From Pseudomonadota bacterium (lineage in GTDB: Bacteria > Desulfobacterota > Desulfobulbia > Desulfobulbales > Desulfocapsaceae), in the NCBI GenBank assembly GCA_018817385.1, contig JAHIUA010000056.1, positions 1 to 34,649 on the forward strand: DNA of 34,649 nt, given 5' to 3'. The position numbers were made by a program, and so were the translations under genes. Each line of letters starts with the position of its first letter. Positions within the stretch are counted from its first letter, which is position 1. The notes beneath the pieces were generated by a model, which was not told the DNA's origin, made no database searches, and saw only the letters and a program-made list of their open reading frames with translations. Positions 16,822 through 25,221 of the stretch are shown here, in pieces.

Positions 16822-17430
16822 ATGAAAATCAACATCCCATATTCTCATGACTCAAAAAGAATTTTAGTATCAGAGTTTTTTTGGTCTTTCATAATCCCCC
16901 CGGATTTTCAGGCAATGCGTCATTCTGTCGACGTCATAAAATTATCAAACGAGAAGGATGTGGATCTGGGAATACGCTGTTTCAGCTCACCTCATCCTGA
17001 TCTCGCGAACTGGATAAAAAAAGATTTTGAATTCGGAGGGAATCTGCACTTCAAAGGAAGTGTATCGGTGAGAAAAGACTTTTTCAACATTGCATATTTC
17101 AAGGCTGACAATGGGTTCCTGGGATACAAGCTGACATTCACCCCGGACTATTATGGATTCACCGGCCAACTAGGGGCATATCCGATGGCAAGGACACGTG
17201 CCGAAGAATTCCTCATTACTTTTATCAGTTCTGTTCAGTACCATGGACGCAGAAGAGACATCTCCCGAAACATTCAATGCGACAGATGTTCTGGATCTGG
17301 AATGGTGATGTGTTCATTCTGTGGCGGAAATGGCTATACGAGTGGGCTCTATGGACGAAACTCATGCAGCTGCGGAAATGGATATCAAACATGTCCAGAA
17401 TGCTCGGGAAGCGGTATGCAATTCAGGTAA
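16822..17430 (+). CDS. Protein with C-terminal DnaJ-type zinc finger
   Basis: 202 residues from ATG 16822, preceded by AAGGAGGAA (16808-16816); an upstream in-frame start at 16756 has no RBS. Residues 1-145 form a domain I do not recognise (mixed alpha/beta, with aromatic-rich strands such as YKLTFTPDYYGFTG). Residues about 155-200 carry cysteine motifs of the DnaJ central zinc finger: CDRCSGSG, CSFCGGNG, a shortened CSCGNG and CPECSGSG. Three of four repeats fit CxxCxGxG; the third has lost a position. There is no J-domain and no signal peptide, so it is likely a cytoplasmic protein with zinc-dependent binding to unfolded or partner proteins. It is followed immediately by a dead group II intron RT fragment. 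Confidence 0.75.
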   Translation: MKINIPYSHDSKRILVSEFFWSFIIPPDFQAMRHSVDVIKLSNEKDVDLGIRCFSSPHPDLANWIKKDFEFGGNLHFKGSVSVRKDFFNIAYFKADNGFLGYKLTFTPDYYGFTGQLGAYPMARTRAEEFLITFISSVQYHGRRRDISRNIQCDRCSGSGMVMCSFCGGNGYTSGLYGRNSCSCGNGYQTCPECSGSGMQFR

Positions 17431-17495
17431 CTTTTCAGCGATACGTGACACCCTTGAAGACGAGGCCGGACCAAACCAATCATCCAACCAAGAAA

Positions 17496-17642
17496 GGTCC
17501 CCCATAAGGGTACTCTCTCTCCCCCACTTTGGCCAATATGCTGCTCGATGGCATTAAAGTCCCTATCAGCAAATTCAAACGCCAGGACCAGATCCATTTG
17601 GGCAGATATGCGGACGACGTTATCATCCACCTGCAGTTCTAA
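17496..17642 (+). pseudogene. Group II intron reverse transcriptase fragment
   Basis: The frame reads GPP-stop-GYSLSPTLANMLLDGI, and 25 codons later LGRYADDVIIHLQF-stop. This is the RT signature GTPQGGxLSPxLANxxLDxI followed by the catalytic YADD box. The Gln codon of the PQG motif is TAA at 17505-17507 (CAA to TAA). Sequence before and after does not continue the domain in frame, so only the finger/palm core survives. It may link to the structured intron-like segment at 31338-31740, but the two are not adjacent. Confidence 0.8.
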
Positions 17643-17883
17643 AGAAATACTTGCAGGACGTGTGTGCCCTCTTTTTGAGGGATTTCATAAAGAACCTGGC
17701 TTTTGTCGTTGTCAGCAGAGAAGGCCAAGACAAGCCATATCAGAGATCATGTCCCTACCCTTCGCGAACTGGTTACGTTTACGAGCGATGATGGATAGCG
17801 AAGCTACAAAACTATAAACAAATAAAGCTACATATGGCATGAGTTAAAGGAAATACAAACTAAAACCTCACGCCAAAACCACA
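17643..17883. other. Debris after the RT fragment
   Basis: Translations here contain hints of the region after the YADD box in other frames but no continuous domain. No gene is supported. Confidence 0.3.
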
Positions 17884-18235
17884 ATGCCTACACACAAACC
17901 CTGTTCAATTGTCGTAGTCCTCCTAACCACAATTTCTTTCTCTATGTCTATGGCTATCAGCAATCTTGCGGTTACAGAGCAATCTACTCTGACTATGCAG
18001 TGGAATACATTTCTGAATGGGGAGGCTGGTTATCGAATTGTCCTTGACGGAAACAACAACATCTACGTTACCGGACTAAGTTCTGATACCTGGGTTCGCC
18101 AGTGAACGCTTTCGCAGGTGAAACAGATGTCTTTGCCGCTAAACGTAACAACAGTGGTGCGTTGCAGTGGCATACGTTCATGGGCTCAAGTGGTAATATC
18201 GACATAGGCCACGATATTACGTTAGACAGCTTGGT
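17884..18235 (+). pseudogene. Frameshifted, truncated SBBP-repeat exoprotein
   Basis: The frame from ATG 17884 begins with a signal-peptide-like stretch (CSIVVVLLTTISFSMSMAIS) and an SBBP repeat (LTMQWNTFLNG, then IVLDGNNNIYVTGLSSDTW). At about 18091 one G is missing (TGGGTTCG where TGGGGTTCG is expected), moving the sequence to the next frame. That frame continues NAFAGETDVFAAKRNNSG, then LQWHTFMGSSG with GHDITLDS, before homology stops near 18235. Full SBBP proteins have many repeats and are beta-propeller surface or secreted proteins; this remnant has one and a half. No good RBS is seen. Confidence 0.75.
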
Positions 18236-18557
18236 GTATATAGATAACCGGAAAGAGTTTTGGTCCGTGGGGTTCTTCTGTGGAAACATATCCGGAAGGA
18301 GCATTTACTGCTATGCGGCAGAACGGTCTATGGTATTGATGCACTTGAGCAGAGTTGTCTTACCAACTCAGTTTGGTCCGAGAATTGCCAGGAATTCGTC
18401 AGGTTCCGCATTGAGGCTGATAGCGTTGAGAATCCGGTGACCGTTGTAACCGAATGTGAGCTGTTTGACGGCCAGTATCGTCGTTGTCCTTCTCGTATAA
18501 TTAGCCAGAGAAATGCTGGTGCAGCAAGGAAGGCGGTCAGAACGGAGAAGGCGTAAG
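18236..18557 (+). other. Unassigned open frame downstream of the SBBP relic
   Basis: A plus frame (18260-18556) encodes about 98 residues, with ECELFDGQYRRCPS as its only distinctive segment. A minus frame (18328-18594) also exists with a hydrophobic N-terminus (FSVLTAFLAAPAFLWLI). Neither has a convincing RBS or a recognisable family. One may be a relic of the rest of a surface protein. Confidence 0.2.
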
Positions 18558-18609
18558 GGGTGAGATCTTGAATTGTCATATTCTTATAATTCAAGACCTC
18601 ACCCTGCTT
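18558..18609. terminator. Bidirectional terminator-like hairpin
   Basis: GGGTGAGATCTTGAATT (18558-18574) pairs with AATTCAAGACCTCACCC (18588-18604) with one mismatch and is followed by TGCTTTTT. It lies 30 bp beyond the stop of the small secreted protein gene on the minus strand, so it may serve that gene as well as the plus strand. Confidence 0.75.
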
Positions 18610-18637
18610 TTTGGGCTAAGGATCGTTGATTTATTTT

Positions 18638-19048
18638 CTACATACTGTAAACAAGAAAGCTAAAGTTGGAGTGAATAGCAGCACCACTTCCATCTGCAAT
18701 CCGGACATTAATGATGTTTTTTTCAGTATCGTTAGCTGAATAAGTAACGATTTCGTCTATTGGGGTATTATTATAACTGCTTACCAGAACAACTGGATAT
18801 CCTGAAAAATCATTTTCTAAGGTTATAGTGTAATCTCCAGTTCCATTAGTTATTACAGATGTTGCACCATAATTTGTTACGAATCTAGGAGCAGTTGAAC
18901 CTATTACGTAACCATAAGCATGAGGAAGCGACGCCGGTGCAACTCTGCCAGTGCTTAATGGTACGACAACTACTTTATCAGCTGCTATGGCAGATCCTGC
19001 TATAAAACTAGCGAGTAACAAACTCAAAGCAATAATAATGTTATTCAT
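18638..19048 (-). CDS. Small secreted protein, unknown function
   Basis: 136 residues; the start is the second of two overlapping ATGs (19048), since the first, three codons in another frame, meets TAA. AGGAGG lies six to seven bases upstream. Residues 1-22 are a clear signal peptide (LLLASFIAGSAIA then AD). The mature 114 residues are Thr/Asn/Ser-rich beta-strand sequence with no Cys (for example GTGDYTITLENDFSGYPVVL and IHSNFSFLVYSM). The layout resembles small beta-sandwich or phage-fibre-like modules, but I cannot name a family. It is a single gene with its own terminator. Confidence 0.7.
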   Translation of the reverse strand: MNNIIIALSLLLASFIAGSAIAADKVVVVPLSTGRVAPASLPHAYGYVIGSTAPRFVTNYGATSVITNGTGDYTITLENDFSGYPVVLVSSYNNTPIDEIVTYSANDTEKNIINVRIADGSGAAIHSNFSFLVYSM

Positions 19049-19520
19049 TCATTTCCTCCTCATGTAGAATCGTTATGGATTTCAATCTCAACTTGCTCAG
19101 GTGATAAGTAATCGCTTTATCTGACGAAGCTGCAGGAGAACAAAAGCTTATATTCTGCCCCTAATCACAATCAAGCCCGGCCAGCCGTCTTTGCTATTCC
19201 TCCTGGAAAAAACGGTGCCACCTGACATCGTAATCATCGACCAGCCCACCAACCACCAACCACCAACCACCAACCAAATCTATCGAAATAAAACTACAAT
19301 ACAACAAGTTAAAAAACAATATTGAATAATCTTTTCTCTGGAGCAGCACCCATCACACGGTTTCTCCAAGTTCTGTCCGATTGAGACACTGCGGGGCACT
19401 GGACACAGACATCCCCTTTGCTTAGCGAAGGTGCTTCCGTTACGATACTGAATTGCATTGACACCACGCATGTCTGTTTCAGTAAGGCAAACAAGCGCTG
19501 CCGCTGGCAGCATAAGGTCA
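19049..19520. other. Gene-free region
   Basis: It contains the short tandem repeat at 19246-19276 and no supported gene. Minus-strand frames at 19280-19635 have no protein-like features or RBS. Confidence 0.4.
19246..19276. repeat. Tandem 7-mer repeat CCACCAA x 4.4
   Basis: Four exact head-to-tail copies of CCACCAA plus three more bases. It lies in non-coding DNA. The unit is too short and has no spacers, so it is not a CRISPR. Confidence 0.9.
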
Positions 19521-19643
19521 AAAAGGGGTCAAGTCCACCTTTGGCTTTTGCTGTGAATGGGTGATATATAGAGCGGGGCAGGGTCAGGCTTAACAAGTGG
19601 CATTTAGTTGTTTGAGGTGAATACCTATTTGTCAAGCCTACCC
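19521..19643. repeat. Repeat family 3, longest copy
   Basis: It starts AAAAGGGGTCAAGTCCACCT and runs to about 19643, containing both halves seen separately elsewhere: the GTCAAGTCCACC part (also at 6161 and 9352) and the GCATTTAGTTGTTTGAGGTG part (also at 3607). No transposase follows; acoR ends at 19659. Confidence 0.7.
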
Positions 19644-19658
19644 TATCAGCCTGGAGGA

Positions 19659-21695
19659 CTACAGTAATTTGAACTTTTTCAGCTTGGCGTAGGTTGTATT
19701 CCGGCCGATACCCAACGCTTTGGCCATTTGGCTGATATTGCCGTCGTATTGCTCAAGAGCTTGCTTGAGTGCTTGTTTTTGAACATCATCAAAATTGAGA
19801 GACAGGAAATGGACAGGCTGTTCTTTGTCTGAAAGTTGGGGTTGCCGTGTCGCTTGCTGTATGTTCTCTGGTAATGATTCGAAGCGCAGCGTATCCTCAT
19901 CCATCAGGATAATGGTTGATTCAATAACATGTCGCAGTTCACGGATATTGCCAGGCCAGGAATAGGCAGCGAGTGCCTGACGAAATTCAGGATCAACCCC
20001 GTCAATCTGCCTACCAAGTGTTTGGGCGAACTCCCTGATGAAATGGTCTGCCAGGAGTTGGAGATCATCTTCCCGTTCACAGAGAGGTGGTAAGGTGAGA
20101 GGAACCACATGCAGGCGATAATACAAATCCTGCCGAAAGGTCCCCTCTTCAACCATCGCTTCCATGTCCCGATTCGTAGCGGCTATAACCCGCACATCAA
20201 CAGGAATGGGCTGTCTACCCCCAACTCTGACAATCTGCCTCTCATCCAGAACCCGTAGCAGATTCACCTGAATGGCAAGAGGCATTTCCCCTATTTCGTC
20301 CAGAAAGAGTGTTCCTCCTGCAGCCTGCTCAAATTTTCCGGGTTGGCCACCTCGCCGGGCACCGGTGAATGCACCCTCCACATAACCAAACAGTTCGCTT
20401 TGAATCAGCTCTGCTGAGATAGCGCCACAGTTCACCGCCACAAATGTTTTTTTTGCCCGGGGACTCGATTGATGCAGGGCGCTCGCTATTACCTCCTTAC
20501 CGGTACCACTGGGGCCGGTGATAAGAACCGTTGTGTCGGTAGCAGCGACCCGGCGTGCTTTTTTCACTATTCGTTGAAAGGAGGCACTTTTCCCGATCAA
20601 GTCCGCAAAAGCATCATTCTCATTATTTCCAAAATTATGTTTTGGGGGGGGCGGGGGGGTCGGCGGGTATATACAGAGCGTCAGACTGTGCAAGCAATTG
20701 GAATTATTTACCAGAGGAGCAGCAAAGATGTTCCAGGTTGGATTGTACAGACAGCGCAGTTCAACCATTGTTTCCGGATCAAACCATTTTTGGTCCAGTT
20801 GTTGGCGAAAGAATGGTGAGAGATCAAACCACTTGGAGGCATCCTTGCCAGAAAGGCTGTGTGGCGAAGTACCAAATAACTCGGCAGCTACGTTGTTGCA
20901 ATAACAAACATTTCCATACATATCCAATGTCAGCAGGCCAATGGTGTTGTTGTTGAGCACTTTGCCAATCATGCCCATACACTGCTTCTGGATAAATAAC
21001 GCTTCAATGGCCCTGGCGTAATACACAGCCAAAGCCAGGCTTCGGCTGTGGTCGGACTGGACGGGGCCGGAGATATCGACGCAACCATGCAGAACACCAT
21101 TGACGCCGAAAATTGGAGCAGCTGAGCAAACCCAATTGTGGCTACTTTGACAAAAATGTTCTCGACCGATCACTCGCTGTGGCAGGCCGCTGGCAAGGGC
21201 TGTGCCGATGGCGTTTGTGCCCACGCTCTTTTCAGTCCAGTTTGCCCCAGGGCCAAAGTCAATAGAATCCGCCTGGTGAAGGGCTTCATATGAGCCAATC
21301 GTACCAGTCAGGTACCCATACCGATCACAAATCGTGAATAACAATCCTTTGTCTTCAAGATATGCTGAGAGATCACTGGTCGTATTCTTCACCACATCGC
21401 GCAAGAATCGATGTTCGACATCTAAGGTTTTTTCTTCATGAAAATCCCTGCATTTCTTCAGGCCTGGATCTACACCCATTTGGAGACAGCGTTTCCAAGA
21501 CTCGATAACGCTCGCTTTAATATACTCTTGATTACCTTTTTTGTTGTTGACAAATTGCTGCCACACCGCCTTATCAAGTTCGCATTCTAAATCCAGAGGT
21601 AATATACCAGACGAAAACTGTGGAATTACAGCATCTTTGTTGTTACGAGGCTTGGCAATTGTGTATTTGTTTTTACGTCTAACAAGTTCGTGCAT
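19659..21695 (-). CDS. acoR: Sigma-54-dependent acetoin catabolism regulator AcoR
   Basis: 678 residues from ATG 21695, with GAGGA about six bases upstream. Order of domains: GAF-like sensory domain (about 95-235), PAS-like region (about 245-340), a proline-rich linker (344-351), AAA+ sigma-54 activation domain (about 365-600) with Walker A GPSGTGKE (394-401), the sigma-54 contact loop GAFTGA (441-446) and Walker B TLFLDE (462-467), and a Fis-type HTH at the C-terminus ([17 protein letters not shown]). AcoR proteins activate acetoin dehydrogenase operons with sigma-54 RNA polymerase. It is divergent to the aco operon with a sigma-54-type promoter between them, as in other aco loci. The linker is encoded by runs of 8 and 7 G:C pairs at 20644-20659, an odd slippage-prone spot in mid-gene. 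Confidence 0.93.
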   Translation of the reverse strand: MHELVRRKNKYTIAKPRNNKDAVIPQFSSGILPLDLECELDKAVWQQFVNNKKGNQEYIKASVIESWKRCLQMGVDPGLKKCRDFHEEKTLDVEHRFLRDVVKNTTSDLSAYLEDKGLLFTICDRYGYLTGTIGSYEALHQADSIDFGPGANWTEKSVGTNAIGTALASGLPQRVIGREHFCQSSHNWVCSAAPIFGVNGVLHGCVDISGPVQSDHSRSLALAVYYARAIEALFIQKQCMGMIGKVLNNNTIGLLTLDMYGNVCYCNNVAAELFGTSPHSLSGKDASKWFDLSPFFRQQLDQKWFDPETMVELRCLYNPTWNIFAAPLVNNSNCLHSLTLCIYPPTPPPPPKHNFGNNENDAFADLIGKSASFQRIVKKARRVAATDTTVLITGPSGTGKEVIASALHQSSPRAKKTFVAVNCGAISAELIQSELFGYVEGAFTGARRGGQPGKFEQAAGGTLFLDEIGEMPLAIQVNLLRVLDERQIVRVGGRQPIPVDVRVIAATNRDMEAMVEEGTFRQDLYYRLHVVPLTLPPLCEREDDLQLLADHFIREFAQTLGRQIDGVDPEFRQALAAYSWPGNIRELRHVIESTIILMDEDTLRFESLPENIQQATRQPQLSDKEQPVHFLSLNFDDVQKQALKQALEQYDGNISQMAKALGIGRNTTYAKLKKFKLL

Positions 21696-21839
21696 ACTAT
21701 TTCCTCAGAACCTGAATAAAACTCACCAGCAGAGGATAAAGAGCTAACAGGAATAGCTCCTTTTTCCTTTTCCTTATTTCTTTATATTGACAATACAAGA
21801 AGACGGCAAGTTGTTTGTCGTACATGCATTCCATTTTGA

Positions 21840-21856
21840 TGTTCTGTTTTCGAACA
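21840..21856. promoter_or_regulatory. Candidate AcoR upstream activating site 1
   Basis: The inverted repeat TGTTC-TGTTTTC-GAACA has its centre at about 21848. It recurs at 21996 and 31222. The distance to the sigma-54-type promoter (about 370 bp) suits enhancer binding. Assignment to AcoR is inference from position. Confidence 0.6.
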
Positions 21857-21995
21857 GGCCTTATTGCTTCGTGGAGCTATTTTTTTTCGTTTACAACTGT
21901 CTTTTTCTCTCTGTCTGATGGTCACCTTTTTGCGGTACCGTTGATATTACAGGAAAAAAGTAAGTCGTTTGTTGTGTACATGCACTCGATTCAGA

Positions 21996-22012
21996 TGTTC
22001 CATTTTCGAACA
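21996..22012. promoter_or_regulatory. Candidate AcoR upstream activating site 2
   Basis: TGTTC-CATTTTC-GAACA, same arm sequence and 7-base spacing as site 1. It lies 156 bp (close to 15 helical turns) from site 1 and about 215 bp upstream of the promoter. Confidence 0.6.
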
Positions 22013-22208
22013 ATCTTTGTTGTTTTATAAACTGTTTTTTTCCTTCATTGCTGTTTTTTCCTCTCTGACCGACGGTCACCTTTTTGAGATGCCGCGGAGA
22101 GGAGGCTCATCTCATAAGCCTGTTGCAGAGGCACCATTGCAGCAAGATGTAACTGCGATACACGTGATGAGCAGGTAAAAAGAAGACGCTCCTTTTTAAA
22201 TTTCTATC

Positions 22209-22224
22209 TGGCTTATTTTTTGCA
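22209..22224 (+). promoter_or_regulatory. Sigma-54 (-24/-12) promoter of the aco operon
   Basis: TGGCTTATTTTTTGCA has the GG and GC dinucleotides separated by exactly 10 bp, as in the consensus TGGCAC-N5-TTGCA. Transcription would start near 22236, about 95 bp before the E2 start codon. It agrees with the sigma-54-activator type of AcoR. Confidence 0.85.
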
Positions 22225-22331
22225 CAGGTGACATAGACAAGATTTTGCATGCATAAGCCAGACGTAAAGAAGGAGAAACCGACCCCATTGGGGTTGGAAC
22301 TCGACCGACTCAGAAAAAGGAGGCAGATATT

Positions 22332-23672
22332 GTGGCAACAGACATTCTAATGCCCAAATGGGGCCTAACCATGAAGGAAGGAAAAATTTCCAAGTGGTTA
22401 AAAAACGAAGGTGACAGCGTCAGCGAAGGCGAGGCTATCTTTGAAGTGGAAACCGATAAAATCACCAATACGGTGGATGCGACCAAAGATGGCGTCCTTT
22501 TCCAGATTCTCGTGGCGACAGGTGAAACTGTGGCAGTGAAGACGGTGGTAGCAGTATTGGCAGCAGCGGGTGAATCGCCAGAGAAAAAAGAGAAAAGCGG
22601 AGCATCACCAGAAAAAAGACAATCTGGAGCAAAAGAAGCGACAAGCAAAAAGGTCACAACGAAAGGATTTGTTGTGGCCTCACCACTTGCCCGCCGGCTT
22701 GCCAGAGAACAAGGTATTGATTTGGCCGAAGTGAACGGTACCGGTCCTGACGGCAGGGTAACTGAAAAGGATGTTCTCGCCTACACTCCACAGGCTGACG
22801 AATACGCCTCATTTAATGCTGCACCTCAGGCAATAGCTCTGGCGAGAGAATCAGGTATTAATCTGTCCGATATTACCGGTAGCGGTGAAGGAGGCAAAAT
22901 CCTGAAAGTAGATATCCTGCGAGCCATGCAGCCTGCCGTTGACCAGGGAGGAGCCAAGGCGGCCATGAGCACAGCCGAACCTGAAATCATTCCCTTTAGC
23001 GGCATACGCAAAATTATCGCTGACAACATGATGGCCAGTTTGCAGAATTCGGCACAGCTTACAGTCTTTGTTGAATGTGATATCACAGAAATGACCGCCT
23101 TTCGTGACCGGGTGCGCGCCAAGTATGCGAAACGAGAAGACATACCACGCATTTCTTACAATGACATCATTGCCTTGGCAGTCAGTCGAAACCTTATGAA
23201 ATTCCCGTATATGAACTCCTGGCTTACCGAAGAAGGGATTGTCAGACATAAGCAGGTTAATCTCGGCATTGCTGTTGCTTTGGATGATGGCCTGGTTGTT
23301 CCACATATCAAGGAAGCCGAGAAAAAAACATTGACTGAGTTAGCTGTGGATCTCCGTGTTGTTGCGGGGAAAGCGAGGAATGGCGGACTTACCATGGATG
23401 AAATCCAGGGGGGAACCTTCACCATTAGTAATGTGAGTATGCTGGGTGTGGATGGTTTTACTCCCATTATCAACCCTCCTGAAGCGGGCATTCTCGGCGT
23501 AGGTCGGGCAGTTGAGCGTCCGGCAGTGGGCGCTGATGGGCAAATCGTCAGCCGTACGATGATGACCCTCAGTCTTACCTTTGATCATCGTATAACTGAC
23601 GGTGCTCCTGCCATTACCTTCTTGCGTGCCTTGGCAGATTGTTTGGAAGACCCTGCCATGATGCTTGTCTAA
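22332..23672 (+). CDS. acoC: Acetoin dehydrogenase E2, dihydrolipoyl acetyltransferase
   Basis: 446 residues from a GTG start at 22332 with AAGGAGG at 22317-22323. It transfers the acetyl group formed by E1 to CoA through a lipoyl arm. The lipoyl domain covers about 1-80 with Lys43 in ETDKIT. Two peripheral subunit-binding domains follow: about 116-151 (ASPLARRLAREQGIDLAEV) and about 163-199 (AAPQAIALARESGINLSDI). Most E2s have one such domain. The catalytic domain ends with the active-site motif DHRITDG (His419, Asp423). It is the first gene of the operon, ahead of the E1 genes, unlike the usual acoA-acoB-acoC order. Confidence 0.93.
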   Translation: MATDILMPKWGLTMKEGKISKWLKNEGDSVSEGEAIFEVETDKITNTVDATKDGVLFQILVATGETVAVKTVVAVLAAAGESPEKKEKSGASPEKRQSGAKEATSKKVTTKGFVVASPLARRLAREQGIDLAEVNGTGPDGRVTEKDVLAYTPQADEYASFNAAPQAIALARESGINLSDITGSGEGGKILKVDILRAMQPAVDQGGAKAAMSTAEPEIIPFSGIRKIIADNMMASLQNSAQLTVFVECDITEMTAFRDRVRAKYAKREDIPRISYNDIIALAVSRNLMKFPYMNSWLTEEGIVRHKQVNLGIAVALDDGLVVPHIKEAEKKTLTELAVDLRVVAGKARNGGLTMDEIQGGTFTISNVSMLGVDGFTPIINPPEAGILGVGRAVERPAVGADGQIVSRTMMTLSLTFDHRITDGAPAITFLRALADCLEDPAMMLV

Positions 23673-23687
23673 AAAAGGATGTAAGGA

Positions 23688-24053
23688 ATGGAAAAGAAAC
23701 GGTTTATCGTTGAGTTAGGGACTGGCTCGGATCTTCACGGTATGGATGTCACCAAGGCCGCCTGTCGGGCAGTGCGCGATGCTATCAGTCACAGTTGTTT
23801 GTGTGGCTTGGTGGAAATTTTAGGTCGTAGCAGCTTTGAAGGAGTGGTCGTTGAGGTAATGGTGGCCTGTCCTTTTCCAGAACAGGTTGACACCGCCAAG
23901 GTTCTGGCCGAACTGCCCGTTGGCAAACGAAGCCTCCAAACGGTGCAAGGGGGCATGTTGGCCGAGGGGCTCTGTGTCGAGACTTTTGGCGAGGGCTGTT
24001 CTTCTATTCTCGTTGCCAACGCGGCAATTACTGTTTTTGTGGAGGTGGAGTAG
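23688..24053 (+). CDS. Lin0512-family protein
   Basis: 121 residues. The start ATG 23688 follows the E2 stop by 15 bp with AAGGA upstream. The sequence (RFIVELGTGSDLHGMDVTKA, AAC and RAVRDAISHS near the N-terminus, NAAITVFVE at the C-terminus) matches my recollection of the small Lin0512 conserved hypothetical family; the biochemical role is not established. A central segment includes ACPFPEQVD. It has no signal peptide or membrane segment. Sitting between E2 and E1alpha makes a role in acetoin dehydrogenase assembly or cofactor handling plausible, but that is by association only. Confidence 0.75.
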   Translation: MEKKRFIVELGTGSDLHGMDVTKAACRAVRDAISHSCLCGLVEILGRSSFEGVVVEVMVACPFPEQVDTAKVLAELPVGKRSLQTVQGGMLAEGLCVETFGEGCSSILVANAAITVFVEVE

Positions 24054-24196
24054 ACATTGGGTGTTGATCTCACTGACCACGGGGTTCAGGATACTCTACA
24101 TATAATCCATTACCAGAATTATGCATTACGCTATGTCACCGATACAACTTCAATATCGACCTATGCTCAAAGTCATGGGCAACCAAGGAGAAAGTA

Positions 24197-25156
24197 ATGA
24201 CTAAAAGTAAGGAAAAGATGATCCAGATGTATATGACCATGTACCGGATTCGTCAGTTTGAAAGCAAACTGCAGGAATTCTTTGCTGATGGGAAAATTCC
24301 CGGTTTTGTTCACCTTTACCTGGGTGAGGAGGCAGTTGCCTCCGGAACCTGCGCTGCTTTGCGCAAGGATGATTACATCACCAGCACCCACCGTGGACAT
24401 GGCCACGTGATTGCCAAGGGTGGAGATCTTAAAATGATGATGGCCGAGATTTTTGGCAAGAGTACTGGATACTGCAAAGGTAAAGGTGGCTCCATGCACA
24501 TAGCCGATGCGAGTTTAGGTATCCTGGGTGCCAACGGCATCGTTGGTGGCGGTGGTCCTATTGCTGCCGGGGCTGGAATGGCCATTCAATACCGGGGTGA
24601 AGACGGGGTAGTGGTTTGTTTCTTCGGTGATGGTGCTTCCAATCAGGGTACCACCCAAGAGGCCCTTAACCTGGCAAGTGCCTGGGAGCTTCCTGTTGTA
24701 TTTGTCAATGAAAACAATGGATATGGCATCTCCTGCCCTACCAGTAAATCGATGGCCATCACTGATATAGCCGACCGGGCCGCAGGCTATGATATGCCCG
24801 GCGTCATTGTGGACGGAAATGATGTCATCGCCGTAAATGAGGCAGTCAGTGCAGCCGTTGAACGAGCGCGTAAGGGAGGGGGACCTTCCCTGATTGAATG
24901 CAAAACCTACCGTTGGCGCGGCCACTTTGAGGGCGATGCCTGCACCTACCGGGAGAAAAGCGAACTCGACGAGTGGGTCAAGAAAGATCCACTCCCGCGT
25001 TTTTCAAAAAAATTGTTGGATGACGGTATCCTCAGCAAAAAAGAACTCGAAAAACTACATGCCAAAATAGATACAGAACTGCAGGAGGCGATTGCCTTTG
25101 CAGAGGAAAGCCCGCTGCCGGAACCTGCCGATATATTTGAAGATGTCTATGCCTAA
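24197..25156 (+). CDS. acoA: Acetoin dehydrogenase E1 alpha subunit
   Basis: 319 residues from ATG 24197, with AAGGAG upstream. E1alpha with AcoB uses TPP to cleave acetoin and pass the acetyl group to lipoyl-E2. The TPP motif is complete: GDGASNQGT begins it and ends at ENNGYGIS about 30 residues later. The segment STHRGHGHVIAKG and GKGGSMHIAD is the conserved E1alpha region, and YRWRGHFEGD is close to the phosphorylation-loop-like segment. Its length is normal for bacterial AcoA. A 143 bp gap follows Lin0512; AcoB follows after 65 bp. Confidence 0.95.
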   Translation: MTKSKEKMIQMYMTMYRIRQFESKLQEFFADGKIPGFVHLYLGEEAVASGTCAALRKDDYITSTHRGHGHVIAKGGDLKMMMAEIFGKSTGYCKGKGGSMHIADASLGILGANGIVGGGGPIAAGAGMAIQYRGEDGVVVCFFGDGASNQGTTQEALNLASAWELPVVFVNENNGYGISCPTSKSMAITDIADRAAGYDMPGVIVDGNDVIAVNEAVSAAVERARKGGGPSLIECKTYRWRGHFEGDACTYREKSELDEWVKKDPLPRFSKKLLDDGILSKKELEKLHAKIDTELQEAIAFAEESPLPEPADIFEDVYA

Positions 25157-25221
25157 TCGGATAACCGGGGGAACATACCAATCTGACGTTTACGTGATAC
25201 TTTATTTTTCTGGAGGAATAC

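Larger units (their letters stand above)
21805..22100. repeat. Imperfect direct duplication of about 150 bp carrying regulator sites
   Basis: Unit 1 (about 21805-21956) and unit 2 (about 21959-22100) share, in order, a GTACATGCA block, the TGTTC-N7-GAACA site, and a TCTCTCTG...GGTCACCTTTTTG block. Spacing between equivalent points is about 156 bp. Confidence 0.7.

Noticed and set aside
19246-19276. CRISPR-like repeat
   Set aside because: A 7-bp microsatellite without spacers.
19280-19635. Minus ORFs of 77 and 108 codons
   Set aside because: They overlap each other and repeat family 3; no RBS.
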